Below the pieces are notes generated by a model. That model had not been told where the DNA came from and did not search any database. It saw only the letters and a list, made by a program, of their open reading frames with translations. A stretch of DNA of 64,000 nucleotides from Paracoccus alcaliphilus (GTDB lineage: Bacteria; Pseudomonadota; Alphaproteobacteria; Rhodobacterales; Rhodobacteraceae): positions 1,994,001-2,058,000 of the forward strand of contig NZ_CP067124.1 of the NCBI RefSeq assembly GCF_028553725.1. The letters run 5' to 3'. Of the stretch, positions 24,046 through 35,716 are shown piece by piece. How positions within the stretch are numbered: the stretch's first letter is position 1; every line of letters starts with the position of its first letter. Made by a program: the position numbers and the translations under genes.

Positions 24046-26150
24046 GCCGATGCGCCCTGCAACGGACGGCGGTGGCGCAGCCAGTGCTGAAGGATGAAGC
24101 CGAAGGCCAGCACGAACCCGATGATGTCGGCCTGCATCGAGGCCAGGATCAGCGCGATCCCCGCAGCCAGCGCCCATGCGCGTTCCCACAACCGGGCGGG
24201 CGCCAGCAGATATCCGATCACGGCAACCCCCCACAGCCCGATGGCCAGCGCGGCCTTGACGGTGACATAGGTGACCTCGGCCCAGAAGCCGAAATGCTCG
24301 TTCATGAACGACCCCGGATAGGGGGTCTGCAACATCAACGCGGGGGAATAGACCGCGATGAAGGGCATGACGAAGCCGGCGATGGCCAGCCGCGTCGCAT
24401 CCATCGAAATCTTCAGCCCCGAGACCTTGGCCATTGGCGCCGCCGCGAAACAGGCCAGCGCCACCGGCGGGGTAAGGTCCGCCATGATCCCGAAATAAAA
24501 GACGAACATATGGCTGATCAGCAGCGGAACGCCCAGTTGCTCCAGCGCGGGGCCCGCCAGCGACGAGGTGATGATGTAATTCGGGATCGTCGGGATGCCC
24601 ATGCCCAGCACCAGACAGGTCAGCATGACCAGCACCAGCGACAGAAACAGGTTGTTCTCGCCGATGCGGATCACCGCGCCGATGAAGGTCGAGGCGATGC
24701 CGGTCAGGGTCAGCGTGCCGATGATGATGCCGACGATGGCGCAGGCCGTCGCCACCGGCAGCGCATTGCGCGCGCCCAAGGCCAGCGAATCGCGCACGAT
24801 GATCAGCCCCTCGCGCGCGCCCCGCAGCACGAAGCACAGTGCCATCAGTACCGCTACCACCACGGCCAGCAGGTTGACGCCGTATTTCAGGAACGCCGCC
24901 GAGGCCAGCCCGACCGAGATCCAGAACACGATGCGAAAGACGAATGGTCCGATCTGCGCCGCGATGGCTGTGGCAAGGATCAGCACCACCACCAGCGCCA
25001 GCCCCATCGAGCCCGCAAAGATCGGCGTGTAATTGGCGAACAGCAGATAGACCAGCATCCCCAGCGGGATCATCAGCATCCATTGCTTCTTGATCGCCTC
25101 CCAAGGGCTGGGCAACTGGTCGCGGGGCAGGCCGTGCAGGTTGTGCTTGCCCGATTCCAGATAGACGGTCCAGAAGCAGACGCCGAAATACATCGCCGCC
25201 GGGATCAGCGCCGCACGCACCACGTCGCCATATGGGATGTTCAGCGTCTCGGCCATGATGAAGGCCACCGCGCCCATGATCGGCGGCATGATCTGCCCGC
25301 CCATCGAGGATGTCGCCTCGATCCCGCCGGCAAAGGCGGCGCGGAACCCCGACCGCTTCATCAGCGGAATGGTGAACTGTCCCGAGGCCACCACATTGGC
25401 CACGCCCGAGCCCGACACCGTGCCCATCAGCGCCGACGACAGGGTGCAGACATGGGCCGCCCCGCCGCGCCAGTGCCCGACCAACCCCAGCGCCACATCG
25501 TTGAACAGGTCCAGCATCCCCGCGCGTTCCAGAAAGGCCGCGAAGACCACGAAGATGAAGATATAGGCCGACGACACATAGGTGGGAGAGCCATAGATGC
25601 CCTCGGTCCCGAAGGCGAAATGCTCGATCAGCATCGGCGCGTCATAGCCGCGATGCCCTATGATCCCCGGCAGGTTCTCGCCAAAGGCGCAATAGCCCAG
25701 AAACAGGCAGGCGATGATGAACAGCGGCCAGCCCATCAGCCGCCGCGCCAGCCAGAAGACCAGCACCAGCAGCACCACGCCCATGGTCAGGTCCGCCGTG
25801 GTCAGGAAGTTCGAGCGCAGCAGGATGTCGCGATAGAAGAACCAGTTATACAGCCCGGTGCAGAAGCCCGCAGCGCCCAGCAGCCAATAGAACCCCTGCG
25901 AGACGCGGCTTTTCGCCAGCAGGTTGCCCAGCAGCACGAAGCCCAGCAGCAGCAGGAACCCCACATGCATCGCCCGGACGATCTGGCTGGGCAGGCTGCC
26001 ATATGCGGCGATCCAGATCTGGAACAGGGAAAATGTCAGCGCGATCCAATAGGCGACACGCCCCGGCAGCCCCTCGCCAAAACCGGGCGGCAGGCCCTCG
26101 ATCTGTTCCTCGGCCTGATGTTCACCATCGGACAGATGCAACTGCGTCAT
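24042..26150 (-). CDS. TRAP transporter fused permease subunit (4TM-12TM)
   Basis: A 702-residue inner-membrane protein combining the small (DctQ-like) and large (DctM-like) TRAP permease parts, as in TAXI systems. It shows about 16 or more hydrophobic segments and the DctM landmarks GTVSGSGVANVVASGQFTIP, GFRAAFAGGIEATSSMGGQI and LVLGMGIPTIPNYIITSSLA. It uses an ion gradient to import an organic anion delivered by the TAXI binding protein encoded just upstream in the transcript. The substrate cannot be told. Confidence 0.95.
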   Translation of the reverse strand: MTQLHLSDGEHQAEEQIEGLPPGFGEGLPGRVAYWIALTFSLFQIWIAAYGSLPSQIVRAMHVGFLLLLGFVLLGNLLAKSRVSQGFYWLLGAAGFCTGLYNWFFYRDILLRSNFLTTADLTMGVVLLVLVFWLARRLMGWPLFIIACLFLGYCAFGENLPGIIGHRGYDAPMLIEHFAFGTEGIYGSPTYVSSAYIFIFVVFAAFLERAGMLDLFNDVALGLVGHWRGGAAHVCTLSSALMGTVSGSGVANVVASGQFTIPLMKRSGFRAAFAGGIEATSSMGGQIMPPIMGAVAFIMAETLNIPYGDVVRAALIPAAMYFGVCFWTVYLESGKHNLHGLPRDQLPSPWEAIKKQWMLMIPLGMLVYLLFANYTPIFAGSMGLALVVVLILATAIAAQIGPFVFRIVFWISVGLASAAFLKYGVNLLAVVVAVLMALCFVLRGAREGLIIVRDSLALGARNALPVATACAIVGIIIGTLTLTGIASTFIGAVIRIGENNLFLSLVLVMLTCLVLGMGIPTIPNYIITSSLAGPALEQLGVPLLISHMFVFYFGIMADLTPPVALACFAAAPMAKVSGLKISMDATRLAIAGFVMPFIAVYSPALMLQTPYPGSFMNEHFGFWAEVTYVTVKAALAIGLWGVAVIGYLLAPARLWERAWALAAGIALILASMQADIIGFVLAFGFILQHWLRHRRPLQGASA

Positions 26151-26178
26151 GCGGTATATCCTGATTGTCGTCCAAGGG

Positions 26179-26242
26179 GGCGCGCCGGGATGCGGTGAAT
26201 CGGCGCGCCTTTGCAGCCAGCCCGCCGCCGCAGCGGGCGGGC
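26179..26242 (-). other. Two hairpins between TAXI binding-protein and permease genes
   Basis: In the 114-nt gap, GCCCGCC / GGCGGGC (26220-26242) and GGCGCGCC twice (26179-26186, 26202-26209) form two stable stems on the minus transcript. Neither has a T-run. Such structures commonly raise the ratio of binding protein to permease by protecting the upstream mRNA or by partial termination. Confidence 0.55.
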
Positions 26243-26264
26243 CTGGCCACGGGGAAAGGCGGCG

Positions 26265-27221
26265 TTACTCGATCACGCCGGTTTCGCGATAGTAACGCTC
26301 GGCCCCCGGATGCAGCGGGATGGGCAGGTTCTGCACCGCCTCTGCCGGGTCCAGCGTGGCCGCCGCAGAATGGGCGGCGGTCAGGCGCGGGATGTTCTCG
26401 AACATCAGCTTGGTCATCAGATAGACGGTTTCCTCGGACACCGCCTCGCTGGTGACCAGAATATTCGTCACCGCCGCTGTCGGCACTTCCTCATCCTGCC
26501 CCGGATAGGTGCCCGCGGGAATCGCCGTGGCCTTGTAGGGGGCGCCGACCGCCTCGACCACGCTGGCGGGGATTTCGACGATGTTGATCTCGTGCGTGGT
26601 GGCCAGATCGTTGATGAAGGCCGCGCCGAGGCCCGAGCTTTGCAGCGTCGATTGCAGCTGGCGGTTCTTGATCAGCTCGGCCGATTCCGCATAGGGCAGG
26701 AACTCGACCCGGCTCATGTCGTCATAGGACATGCCCGCCGCCGCAAAGATCGCCCGCGCGTTCAGTTCCGTCCCCGAGGCGGGCGCACCGACCGAGATGG
26801 TCTTGCCCTTCAGATCCTCCAGCGAATCGATGCCTGCGGCCCGTTCGGCGACGATCTGGATATAGTTGTCATAGATCCCGCCGATGGCGCGCAGATTGGT
26901 CAGTTCCGACTGGAACCCGGCCTCGCGGTCGCCCGCCCATGCCGCCATCACGGAATCGCCAAGCGCAAAGGCGACCTCGCCCCGGCCCGCCGACAGCAGG
27001 TTCAGGTTCTCGACCGATGCCTTGGTGGCCTGAACCTGCGCGCGCGCATCCTCGATCCCGCCCGCATAGAGTTCGGCCAGCGCGACGCCAAGCGGATAAT
27101 AGACACCCGAGGTGCCGCCGGTCAGCACGTTGATGAACTCGGCCCGGCTGTCGCCCGCCGTCGCCGAAATCCCGGCAACGGCCAGCGCCGTTCCCGCCAG
27201 CAGATTGAGCATCCGCTTCAT
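26265..27221 (-). CDS. TAXI-family TRAP transporter solute-binding protein
   Basis: Periplasmic receptor of the TRAP system, 318 residues. A signal peptide ends near SRAE, followed by the family opening FINVLTGGTSGVYYPLGVALAEL and VQATKASVENLNLLSAGRGEVAFALGDSV, with LKGKTISVGAPASGTE later. I use the ATG at 27221 (MKRMLNL) because GGGGAG sits seven bases upstream. Five more codons are open before it. It is first in the SBP, permease, DUF1850 transcript. Confidence 0.95.
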   Translation of the reverse strand: MKRMLNLLAGTALAVAGISATAGDSRAEFINVLTGGTSGVYYPLGVALAELYAGGIEDARAQVQATKASVENLNLLSAGRGEVAFALGDSVMAAWAGDREAGFQSELTNLRAIGGIYDNYIQIVAERAAGIDSLEDLKGKTISVGAPASGTELNARAIFAAAGMSYDDMSRVEFLPYAESAELIKNRQLQSTLQSSGLGAAFINDLATTHEINIVEIPASVVEAVGAPYKATAIPAGTYPGQDEEVPTAAVTNILVTSEAVSEETVYLMTKLMFENIPRLTAAHSAAATLDPAEAVQNLPIPLHPGAERYYRETGVIE

Positions 27222-27335
27222 GTCTGTTCTCCCCAATGTCCTCTCATCGGGGACAAGACTGCGCGGAAAACGATATCAGGCAAAGGGTTTTTTGCGAAAA
27301 CCGGGGTTTGACGGGGAATTGGGGGCGGGCGCGGG

Positions 27336-28352
27336 TCAGCGCCAGCCCAGTTCCGGGGCGACATGGGTCAGAATCGCGCCGATCACATGGGCGTTGTATT
27401 CGACGCCCAACTGGTTCGGCACGGTCAGCAGCAGCGTGTCGGCCTCGGCGATGGCCTCGTCCCCGGCCAGTTGCCGGGCCAGCCTGTCGGGCTCGTCGGC
27501 ATAGCTGCGGCCAAAGACGGCGCGCATATTGTCGATGACGCCCACCTGATCGCTGTCGCCGGAACGCCCGAAATACGCCCGGTCGCGATCATCGACCAGC
27601 GCGAAGATCGAGCGGCTGACCGAGACACGCGGTTCGTGCGCGTGGCCGGCCTCGCGCCATGCGTCGCGGTATTTGCGGATCTGTTTCGCCTGCTGGACGT
27701 GGAAGGGCTCGCCCGTTTCATCCTCTTTCAGGGTCGAGCTTTGCAGGTGCATCCCCATCCGCGCCGCCCAGACGGCGGTCGCATCCGAGGCCGCCCCCCA
27801 CCAGATGCGGTTGCGCAGGCCCGGTGATTGCGGTTCCAGCGGCAGCATGCCGGGCGGGTTGGGGAACATCGGATTGGGGTTCGGCTGGGCAAAGCCCTTG
27901 CCCTCAATGATGTTCAGAAACACCTCGGCATGGCGGCGCGCCATATCGGCCTCACTTTCCCCCTCGGCGGGGTGATAGCCGAAATGCCGCCAGCCATCGA
28001 TCACCTGTTCGGGCGAGCCACGCGAAATGCCCAGCTGCAACCGCCCGCCCGCGATCAGATCCGCAGCCCCCGCGTCCTCGGCCATATAAAGCGGGTTTTC
28101 ATAGCGCATGTCGATGACGCCGGTGCCGATCTCGATCCGGCTGGTGCGGGCGCCGATGGCGGCCAGCAGCGGGAAGGGCGAGGCCAGCTGGCGCGCGAAA
28201 TGGTGGACGCGGAAATATGCGCCGTCGGCCCCCAGTTCCTCGGCGGCCACCGCAAGGTCGATGGATTGCAGCAGGGCGTCCGAGGCGCTGCGGGTGCCGG
28301 AATGGGGCGACGGCGACCAATGCCCGAAGGAAAGAAAGCCGATCTTTTTCAT
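27336..28352 (-). CDS. LLM-class flavin-dependent oxidoreductase
   Basis: Luciferase-like TIM-barrel enzyme using reduced flavin, 338 residues, with no close partner reductase. Visible segments are MKKIGFLSFGHW, ALLQSIDLAVAAEELGADGAYFRVHHFA, IEIGTGVIDMRYENPLYMAEDAGAADLIAGGRLQLGISRGSPEQV and RLARQLAGDEAIAEADTLLLTVPNQLG. The ATG at 28352 matches the family start. An upstream extension of 17 codons is unlikely. The substrate is unknown. It is divergent from the gbcA-like gene. Confidence 0.9.
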   Translation of the reverse strand: MKKIGFLSFGHWSPSPHSGTRSASDALLQSIDLAVAAEELGADGAYFRVHHFARQLASPFPLLAAIGARTSRIEIGTGVIDMRYENPLYMAEDAGAADLIAGGRLQLGISRGSPEQVIDGWRHFGYHPAEGESEADMARRHAEVFLNIIEGKGFAQPNPNPMFPNPPGMLPLEPQSPGLRNRIWWGAASDATAVWAARMGMHLQSSTLKEDETGEPFHVQQAKQIRKYRDAWREAGHAHEPRVSVSRSIFALVDDRDRAYFGRSGDSDQVGVIDNMRAVFGRSYADEPDRLARQLAGDEAIAEADTLLLTVPNQLGVEYNAHVIGAILTHVAPELGWR

Positions 28353-28826
28353 GGTTCGTATCCGGTATTGAAATGGTGTGGCGTGGCCCTTGCGACGGGT
28401 CACGGGGGGTCACGGGGATTTGTCCCAAAGCTAGGCAGTGCCGACCTGTGCGACAAGGCGCAGGCCCCGGCCATCGGCGCACAGGTTTTGTGCGCAGCCG
28501 CGCAGCAGGGGCGAAAATCGGGCGAATCGCGGGCGGTTTTCCCCTGCCGCAGGGGGCGGGTTTTTGCCGGGTTGCCACCAATGTCGCAAAATGTCCCCTC
28601 CAGACTGAAATCGGTCGCAAACAGGCGCTCGGACCCGGGGGATCGGGCGCTAGATGAGGGTATCCGAGGCGCGATCCGGTCCGCCGGACCCGACTCGGAC
28701 AAGACATCAAGCCGCGGCGATCGCGGTCAGGACAACCTTCCCCGAAAGGGGCGGCCTGATCCGCGAAAACCGCAGATCTTCAATCTGTTCCGCCAGTGTC
28801 ATCTGCGGACAAACCGGGGTTGCCAG
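28353..28826. promoter_or_regulatory. Divergent control region between LLM oxidoreductase and gbcA
   Basis: This 474-nt gap has no convincing gene. It contains GTCGCAAA at 28583-28590 and 28614-28621, starts 31 nt apart on the plus strand. A tandem GGGTCACGGGG lies at 28397-28417 near the LLM start. The spaced direct repeat suits an AraC-type activator such as those that control glycine betaine catabolism, but no such regulator gene is here. Confidence 0.35.
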
Positions 28827-30062
28827 ATGCTGAGCCCTCATCAAATCCGGGCGGAAATCGCCAACAGACGCCCCAACTTCTCGCTGAGCAGAGAGCTCTA
28901 TTGCGACGAGGGTGTCTATCAGACGGATCTGGAGCAGATCTTCTATCGCGAATGGCTCTATGCCGTGCCCGCCTGCGAAATTCCCAAGACCGGCAATTTC
29001 GCGACATTGCAGGTGGGTGCCTATCCCGTCATCATCGTGCGCGGCGGCGATGGCCGGGTGCGTGCCTTCCACAATGTCTGCCGCCATCGTGGTCAGCGCC
29101 TGTGTCCCAAGGCCAATGGCAGCGCGCCCAAGCTGGTCTGTCCCTATCACCAGTGGACCTATGATCTGGATGGCAAGCTGCTTTATGCCCGTGACATGGG
29201 CGACGATTTCGACGCCAGCAAATACGGGCTGAAGCCGGTTCACTGCGTCGATCTGGCCGGGCTGATCTATATCTGTCTGGCCGCCGTGCCGCCTGCGATC
29301 AACGATCTGGCCAAACAGCTGATGTCCTATCTGGCCCCCAGCGGGCTGGCCGATGCCAAGGTCGCCCACAGCTCGACCATCATCGAGGAGGGCAACTGGA
29401 AACTGGTCATGGAGAACAACCGCGAATGCTATCACTGCGGCGGCTCGCATCCCTCACTGTGCCGGACCTATTCCGACAACCCGCTGATGACGGTAATGGA
29501 AGGCCCGAACGCGGCCAGCGCGGAAATTCTGGCGCATTGGAAACGCTGCGACGATGCCGGGTTGCCTGCACGCTTCGTGAACCATCCCGACATGCAATGG
29601 CGTCTGGCCCGCGTGCCGCTGCTGGACAATGCGGAATCCTTCACCATGTCCACCAAGGCCGCCGTGGCGCGGCGCATGGGCACGATCCCGTGGAACGATG
29701 CGGGCAGCCTGATGTATTACCACTTCCCGTCCAGCTGGACCCATTTCCTGCCGGACCATGCCATCGTCTTCCGCATCATGCCGATCAGCCCGACCCAGAC
29801 GCAGGTCACCACCAACTGGCTGGTCCACAAGGACGCGGTCGAGGGCGTGGATTACGATCTGCAAAAGCTGACCGAGGTCTGGCTGGCCACCAATGACGAG
29901 GATCGCCGCGTGGTCGAGGAAAACCAGAAGGGCATCCTGTCGCCCGCCTATGAGCCCGGCCCCTATTCCCCGCATCAGGAGGAAGGGGTGATCCATTTCG
30001 TCGACTGGTATTGCAAGACGATGACGGAACGGCTTGAGCCTGTGGCGATGGCGGCGGAGTGA
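28827..30062 (+). CDS. gbcA: Rieske-type monooxygenase oxygenase subunit, glycine betaine demethylase-like
   Basis: Aromatic-ring-hydroxylase-type oxygenase, 411 residues. The Rieske 2Fe-2S ligands are Cys85-Arg-His87 and Cys105-Pro-Tyr-His108 (CRHRGQ, CPYHQW). The mononuclear iron site is in ENNRECYHCGGSHPSL with His203 and His208. It pairs with the reductase 4 nt downstream, as in GbcAB, which converts glycine betaine to dimethylglycine and formaldehyde. Similar enzymes demethylate stachydrine or carnitine-related compounds, so the substrate call is moderate. The open frame extends far upstream, but MLSPHQIRAEIANRRPNFSL is the family start. Confidence 0.8.
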   Translation: MLSPHQIRAEIANRRPNFSLSRELYCDEGVYQTDLEQIFYREWLYAVPACEIPKTGNFATLQVGAYPVIIVRGGDGRVRAFHNVCRHRGQRLCPKANGSAPKLVCPYHQWTYDLDGKLLYARDMGDDFDASKYGLKPVHCVDLAGLIYICLAAVPPAINDLAKQLMSYLAPSGLADAKVAHSSTIIEEGNWKLVMENNRECYHCGGSHPSLCRTYSDNPLMTVMEGPNAASAEILAHWKRCDDAGLPARFVNHPDMQWRLARVPLLDNAESFTMSTKAAVARRMGTIPWNDAGSLMYYHFPSSWTHFLPDHAIVFRIMPISPTQTQVTTNWLVHKDAVEGVDYDLQKLTEVWLATNDEDRRVVEENQKGILSPAYEPGPYSPHQEEGVIHFVDWYCKTMTERLEPVAMAAE

Positions 30063-30066
30063 CGGC

Positions 30067-31143
30067 ATGACGAAACCCCGGCTGAACTGGGATGTCGAGC
30101 CCTGGTCTGACGACGAGCCTCTGGAATGTGCGATGGTGGTGCCCGAGACGCAGGACACCGCCACCTTCACCTTCCGCGCCCCATCGGGCGCGTGGTTCGA
30201 TTATCAGCCGGGGCAATTCGTCACGCTGGACCTGCCTGTTCCGGGCGGCAATGTGCAGCGCACCTATACGATCAGTTCCTCGCCCTCGCGGCCGCTGTCG
30301 ATCTCGGTGACGGTGAAGGCGCAGCCGGGGTCGATCGGCACGCGCTGGATGCTGGATCATCTGCGGCCGGGGGTGCGGCTCAAGGCTTATGGCCCCTCGG
30401 GGATCTTCAGCTTTCACCGTCACCCGGCGCGGAAATACCTGTTCATCTCGGCCGGGTCGGGGATCACGCCGGTCATGTCGATGACGACATGGGCCTGGGA
30501 TTCGGGCGAGGCGGCGGATATCGTCTTTGTCCACGCCGCCCGCCGCCCGTCCGAGATCATCTTCCGCAAACGGCTGGAGCAGTTCGTCGATCGCAACCCG
30601 AACCTGCAACTGCATTTCACCGTCGAGGAACCCGATACCTTCGGTGCCTGGCCCGGTTATCGCGGGCGGCTGAGCCAGATCATGCTGGGGCTGATGGCGC
30701 CGGATTATCTGGAGCGCGAGGTGTTCTGCTGCGGCCCCGAACCCTTCATGCAGGCCGTGCGCGACATGCTGAACGGGCTTGGTTTCGACATGGACCACTA
30801 TCATCAGGAAAGCTTCGGCGCGCCGGTCCGGGTCGAGGCCGATGCGCCGGTAATTGACGATGTGGTGCCCGATGACGATGCGGGGGCCGAGATCACCTTT
30901 GCCGCGTCGGGCGTCACCACCGCCTGTTCGGAAACCGACACGGTGCTGACGGTGGCCAAGCGATCGGGGCTGAACATCCCGTCGGGCTGCACCTTCGGGC
31001 TGTGCGGCACCTGCAAGGTCAGGAAGATCTCGGGCGAGGTGCATATGGTCCATAACGGCGGCATCTCGGACGAAGAGATCGAGGAAGGCTATATCCTCGC
31101 CTGCTGCTCGAACCCGATGGGCAGGGTCTCGGTCGAGGTCTGA
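30067..31143 (+). CDS. gbcB: Hybrid flavin/2Fe-2S oxidoreductase, reductase of the Rieske monooxygenase
   Basis: A 358-residue electron-transfer protein. An FAD-binding domain (QRTYTISSSPSRP), an NAD-binding domain (YLFISAGSGITPVMSM, CCGPEPFMQAV) and a C-terminal plant-type ferredoxin with CTFGLCGTCKV plus a distal CC in ILACCSNP. It passes electrons from NAD(P)H to the oxygenase encoded just before it. The start lies 4 nt after the gbcA stop. A strong terminator follows the stop. Confidence 0.85.
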   Translation: MTKPRLNWDVEPWSDDEPLECAMVVPETQDTATFTFRAPSGAWFDYQPGQFVTLDLPVPGGNVQRTYTISSSPSRPLSISVTVKAQPGSIGTRWMLDHLRPGVRLKAYGPSGIFSFHRHPARKYLFISAGSGITPVMSMTTWAWDSGEAADIVFVHAARRPSEIIFRKRLEQFVDRNPNLQLHFTVEEPDTFGAWPGYRGRLSQIMLGLMAPDYLEREVFCCGPEPFMQAVRDMLNGLGFDMDHYHQESFGAPVRVEADAPVIDDVVPDDDAGAEITFAASGVTTACSETDTVLTVAKRSGLNIPSGCTFGLCGTCKVRKISGEVHMVHNGGISDEEIEEGYILACCSNPMGRVSVEV

Positions 31144-31160
31144 ACCCGCGTCACGGATGC

Positions 31161-31191
31161 AAAAAGGCCGGTCCCTGCGACCGGCCTTTTT
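31161..31191. terminator. Bidirectional terminator between gbcB and metH
   Basis: Perfect 13-bp inverted repeat AAAAAGGCCGGTC / GACCGGCCTTTTT around loop CCTGC. The A-run and T-run make it a rho-independent terminator on both strands, serving gbcB and the convergent metH unit. Confidence 0.95.
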
Positions 31192-31214
31192 CTGTGGGTC
31201 CCGGCCCGCGGGTT

Positions 31215-33924
<2,710 letters not shown>

Positions 33925-33932
<8 letters not shown>

Positions 33933-34968
33933 GGGGCACCTCGCGGGGGGCGAAGGGGGCGACGGCCTCGGCAATCGCGCGGATATGGTCGGGCGTGGTG
34001 CCGCAGCAGCCGCCGGTCAGGTTGATCAGCCCCTCGGCCGCGAATTCGGCGATCTGAGCGGCGGTGTCGGCTGGGCCTTCGTCATACTGGCCGAAGGCAT
34101 TGGGCAGACCGGCATTCGGATAGGCGCAGGTGAAGGTGTTCGCGACGCCGGCCAGTTCCGCCAGATGCGGCCGCATGGCCGAGGCGCCAAGCGCGCAGTT
34201 CAACCCGATGGTGAAGGGCCGCGAATGGCGGACCGAGTGCCAGAAGGCCGTCGGCGTCTGCCCGGTCAGCGTGCGCCCCGAGGCATCGGTGATCGTGCCC
34301 GAGATCATCACCGGCAGGCGCTGGCCCACTTCGGCGAAGGCCTCGAAACAGGCGAAGATGGCGGCCTTGGCATTCAGCGTGTCAAAGATCGTCTCGATCA
34401 GGATGATGTCAGCGCCGCCCCGGATCAGGCCGCGGATCTGCTGGCCATAGGCCACGCGCAATTCGTCAAAGCTGACCGCGCGATAGCCGGGATCGTTCAC
34501 GTCCGGGCTGATCGAGGCCGTGCGGTTGGTCGGCCCAACCGCGCCGGCGACGAAGCGCGGTTTGCCGTCGATGGCGGTGGCGCGATCCAGCGCCGCCCGG
34601 ACGATCCGCGCGCCTTCCACGTTCAGGTCATCGACCGCCGCTTCCATGGCGTAATCGGCCTGCGCGATGGTCGTGGCCGAGAAGGTGTTGGTCTCGACGA
34701 TATCGGCACCGGCCATGGCATAGTTGAAATGGATTTCTTCGATCGCCTTGGGCTGGGTCAGGATCAGCAGGTCGTTATTGCCCTTTTGCGGCTTCTCGGA
34801 ATGATGGCGGCAGGCGCAACCGGCACCGTGGCCGCCATAATCCTCTTCCGACAGGCCCAGTTGCTGGATCTGCGTGCCCATCGCCCCGTCAAGGATCAGG
34901 ATGCGTTCGCGGGCCAGCTGTTGCAACTGGCGCAGGGTATCGGAAGGGGGAAGCTGGAATGCCTGCAT
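33925..34968 (-). CDS. metH: Homocysteine S-methyltransferase domain (split MetH, N-terminal polypeptide)
   Basis: The zinc-dependent homocysteine-binding barrel of methionine synthase as its own 347-residue protein. It has [35 protein letters not shown] and three zinc cysteines: one in GLNCALGA and two in [10 protein letters not shown]. Together with the downstream polypeptide it makes a full MetH of normal total length, so this is a split gene rather than a fragment. Starts are possible at 34974 or 34968. AAAGGA upstream gives better spacing for 34968. Split MetH is typical of Rhodobacterales. Confidence 0.93.
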
Positions 34969-35022
34969 GATCATCGGTCCTTTGCGCAAGTGGGCACTAT
35001 GGCCTGCCCGGCACGAAAGGTA

Positions 35023-35060
35023 AAATTCATAATCCTCCAGAAGATCATGAATTTGATTCA
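35023..35060. promoter_or_regulatory. Inverted repeat and MetR-type site upstream of split metH
   Basis: AAATTCATAATC (35023-35034) and GATCATGAATTT (35043-35054) are inverted with 11 of 12 matches and an 8-nt spacer. Overlapping it, TGAATTTGATTCA (35048-35060) fits the MetR consensus TGAA-N5-TTCA exactly. It lies 55-92 nt before the metH start on the minus strand, where an activator should bind. It is AT-rich against a GC-rich background. Confidence 0.6.
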
Positions 35061-35085
35061 GGTTGGGACGCTGCCCGGAAGGGTG

Positions 35086-35139
35086 GCGAATGATCCGGGC
35101 CTGTTCCCGCCCGGCCTGCGGCGGAACCGGATCATTCGC
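35086..35139. other. 13-bp perfect inverted repeat between mxaD and metH
   Basis: GCGAATGATCCGG (35086-35098) and CCGGATCATTCGC (35127-35139) with a 28-nt spacer that itself contains smaller GC-rich pairing. It lies just after the mxa operon on the minus strand. It lacks a T-run, so it may be an mRNA-stabilising or insulating hairpin rather than a classical terminator. Confidence 0.65.
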
Positions 35140-35188
35140 GCGTTGTCACGCATCAGCCCCGACTGCGGGGCCGATGCGGCTGGTCCGG

Positions 35189-35716
35189 TCAGCTGCCGGT
35201 TTCAGCCTGTTCCTTCAGCCCGTTCAGTCCTTCGGTGATATAGGCATCCATGAAGGTCACGGCGGCCTCGTCGCTGTATTGCTCTTCGGGCTCGTTGGTG
35301 GTGTCGGCGCGGAAGAAGCTGGCGCGCCAGGTCACCTCGGACCCCGCGTCGGTTTCCTTGACCACCAGCGTATTGGTATAGAAGCTGACCGGGATCACGT
35401 CGCGGTTTTCCTCGGCCAGACGCCAGCGGGTGGTCAGGTTGTCGTCGTTGATGATGTCGATCCCATCGCCGACGGTGCCGGATTCCAGTTCGGTCGTGCG
35501 CTTGGCGCCGGGACCTTCGCCCTCCATCGTGGCCGAGGTCACGTCGGGGTGCCAGTCGCTGATGGTGGCGGGATCCTTCAGGATCTCCCACACAGTCTCG
35601 GCGGGGGCGTCGATCTCGACACTGTGTGTCAGATCCTGCGGAGTTGGGCCGTGGGCCCATGCCGGAGCCGCCAACAGGGTGGCGACCAGAACGGCTTGCA
35701 TGCGACTTATCATCAT
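35189..35716 (-). CDS. mxaD: Methanol dehydrogenase accessory protein MxaD (SRPBCC family)
   Basis: Periplasmic START-like protein needed for efficient electron transfer from methanol dehydrogenase to cytochrome cL. The 175-residue precursor has a signal peptide ending AWA near residue 21 and a SRPBCC fold (HSVEIDAPAETVWEILKDPATISDWHP). It is the last gene of the mxa operon. The first of two ATGs overlaps the mxaL stop (ATGA). AAAGGAGG lies directly upstream, and either ATG could be used. Confidence 0.9.
   Translation of the reverse strand: MMISRMQAVLVATLLAAPAWAHGPTPQDLTHSVEIDAPAETVWEILKDPATISDWHPDVTSATMEGEGPGAKRTTELESGTVGDGIDIINDDNLTTRWRLAEENRDVIPVSFYTNTLVVKETDAGSEVTWRASFFRADTTNEPEEQYSDEAAVTFMDAYITEGLNGLKEQAETGS

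Noticed and set aside
24072..26198. 700-codon open frame opposite the TRAP permease
   Set aside because: Low-complexity, highly charged product and full overlap with a clear transporter gene.
34969..35188. Cobalamin or SAH riboswitch upstream of split metH
   Set aside because: No conserved B12-box or SAH core. The region is explained better by inverted repeats of protein-binding type.
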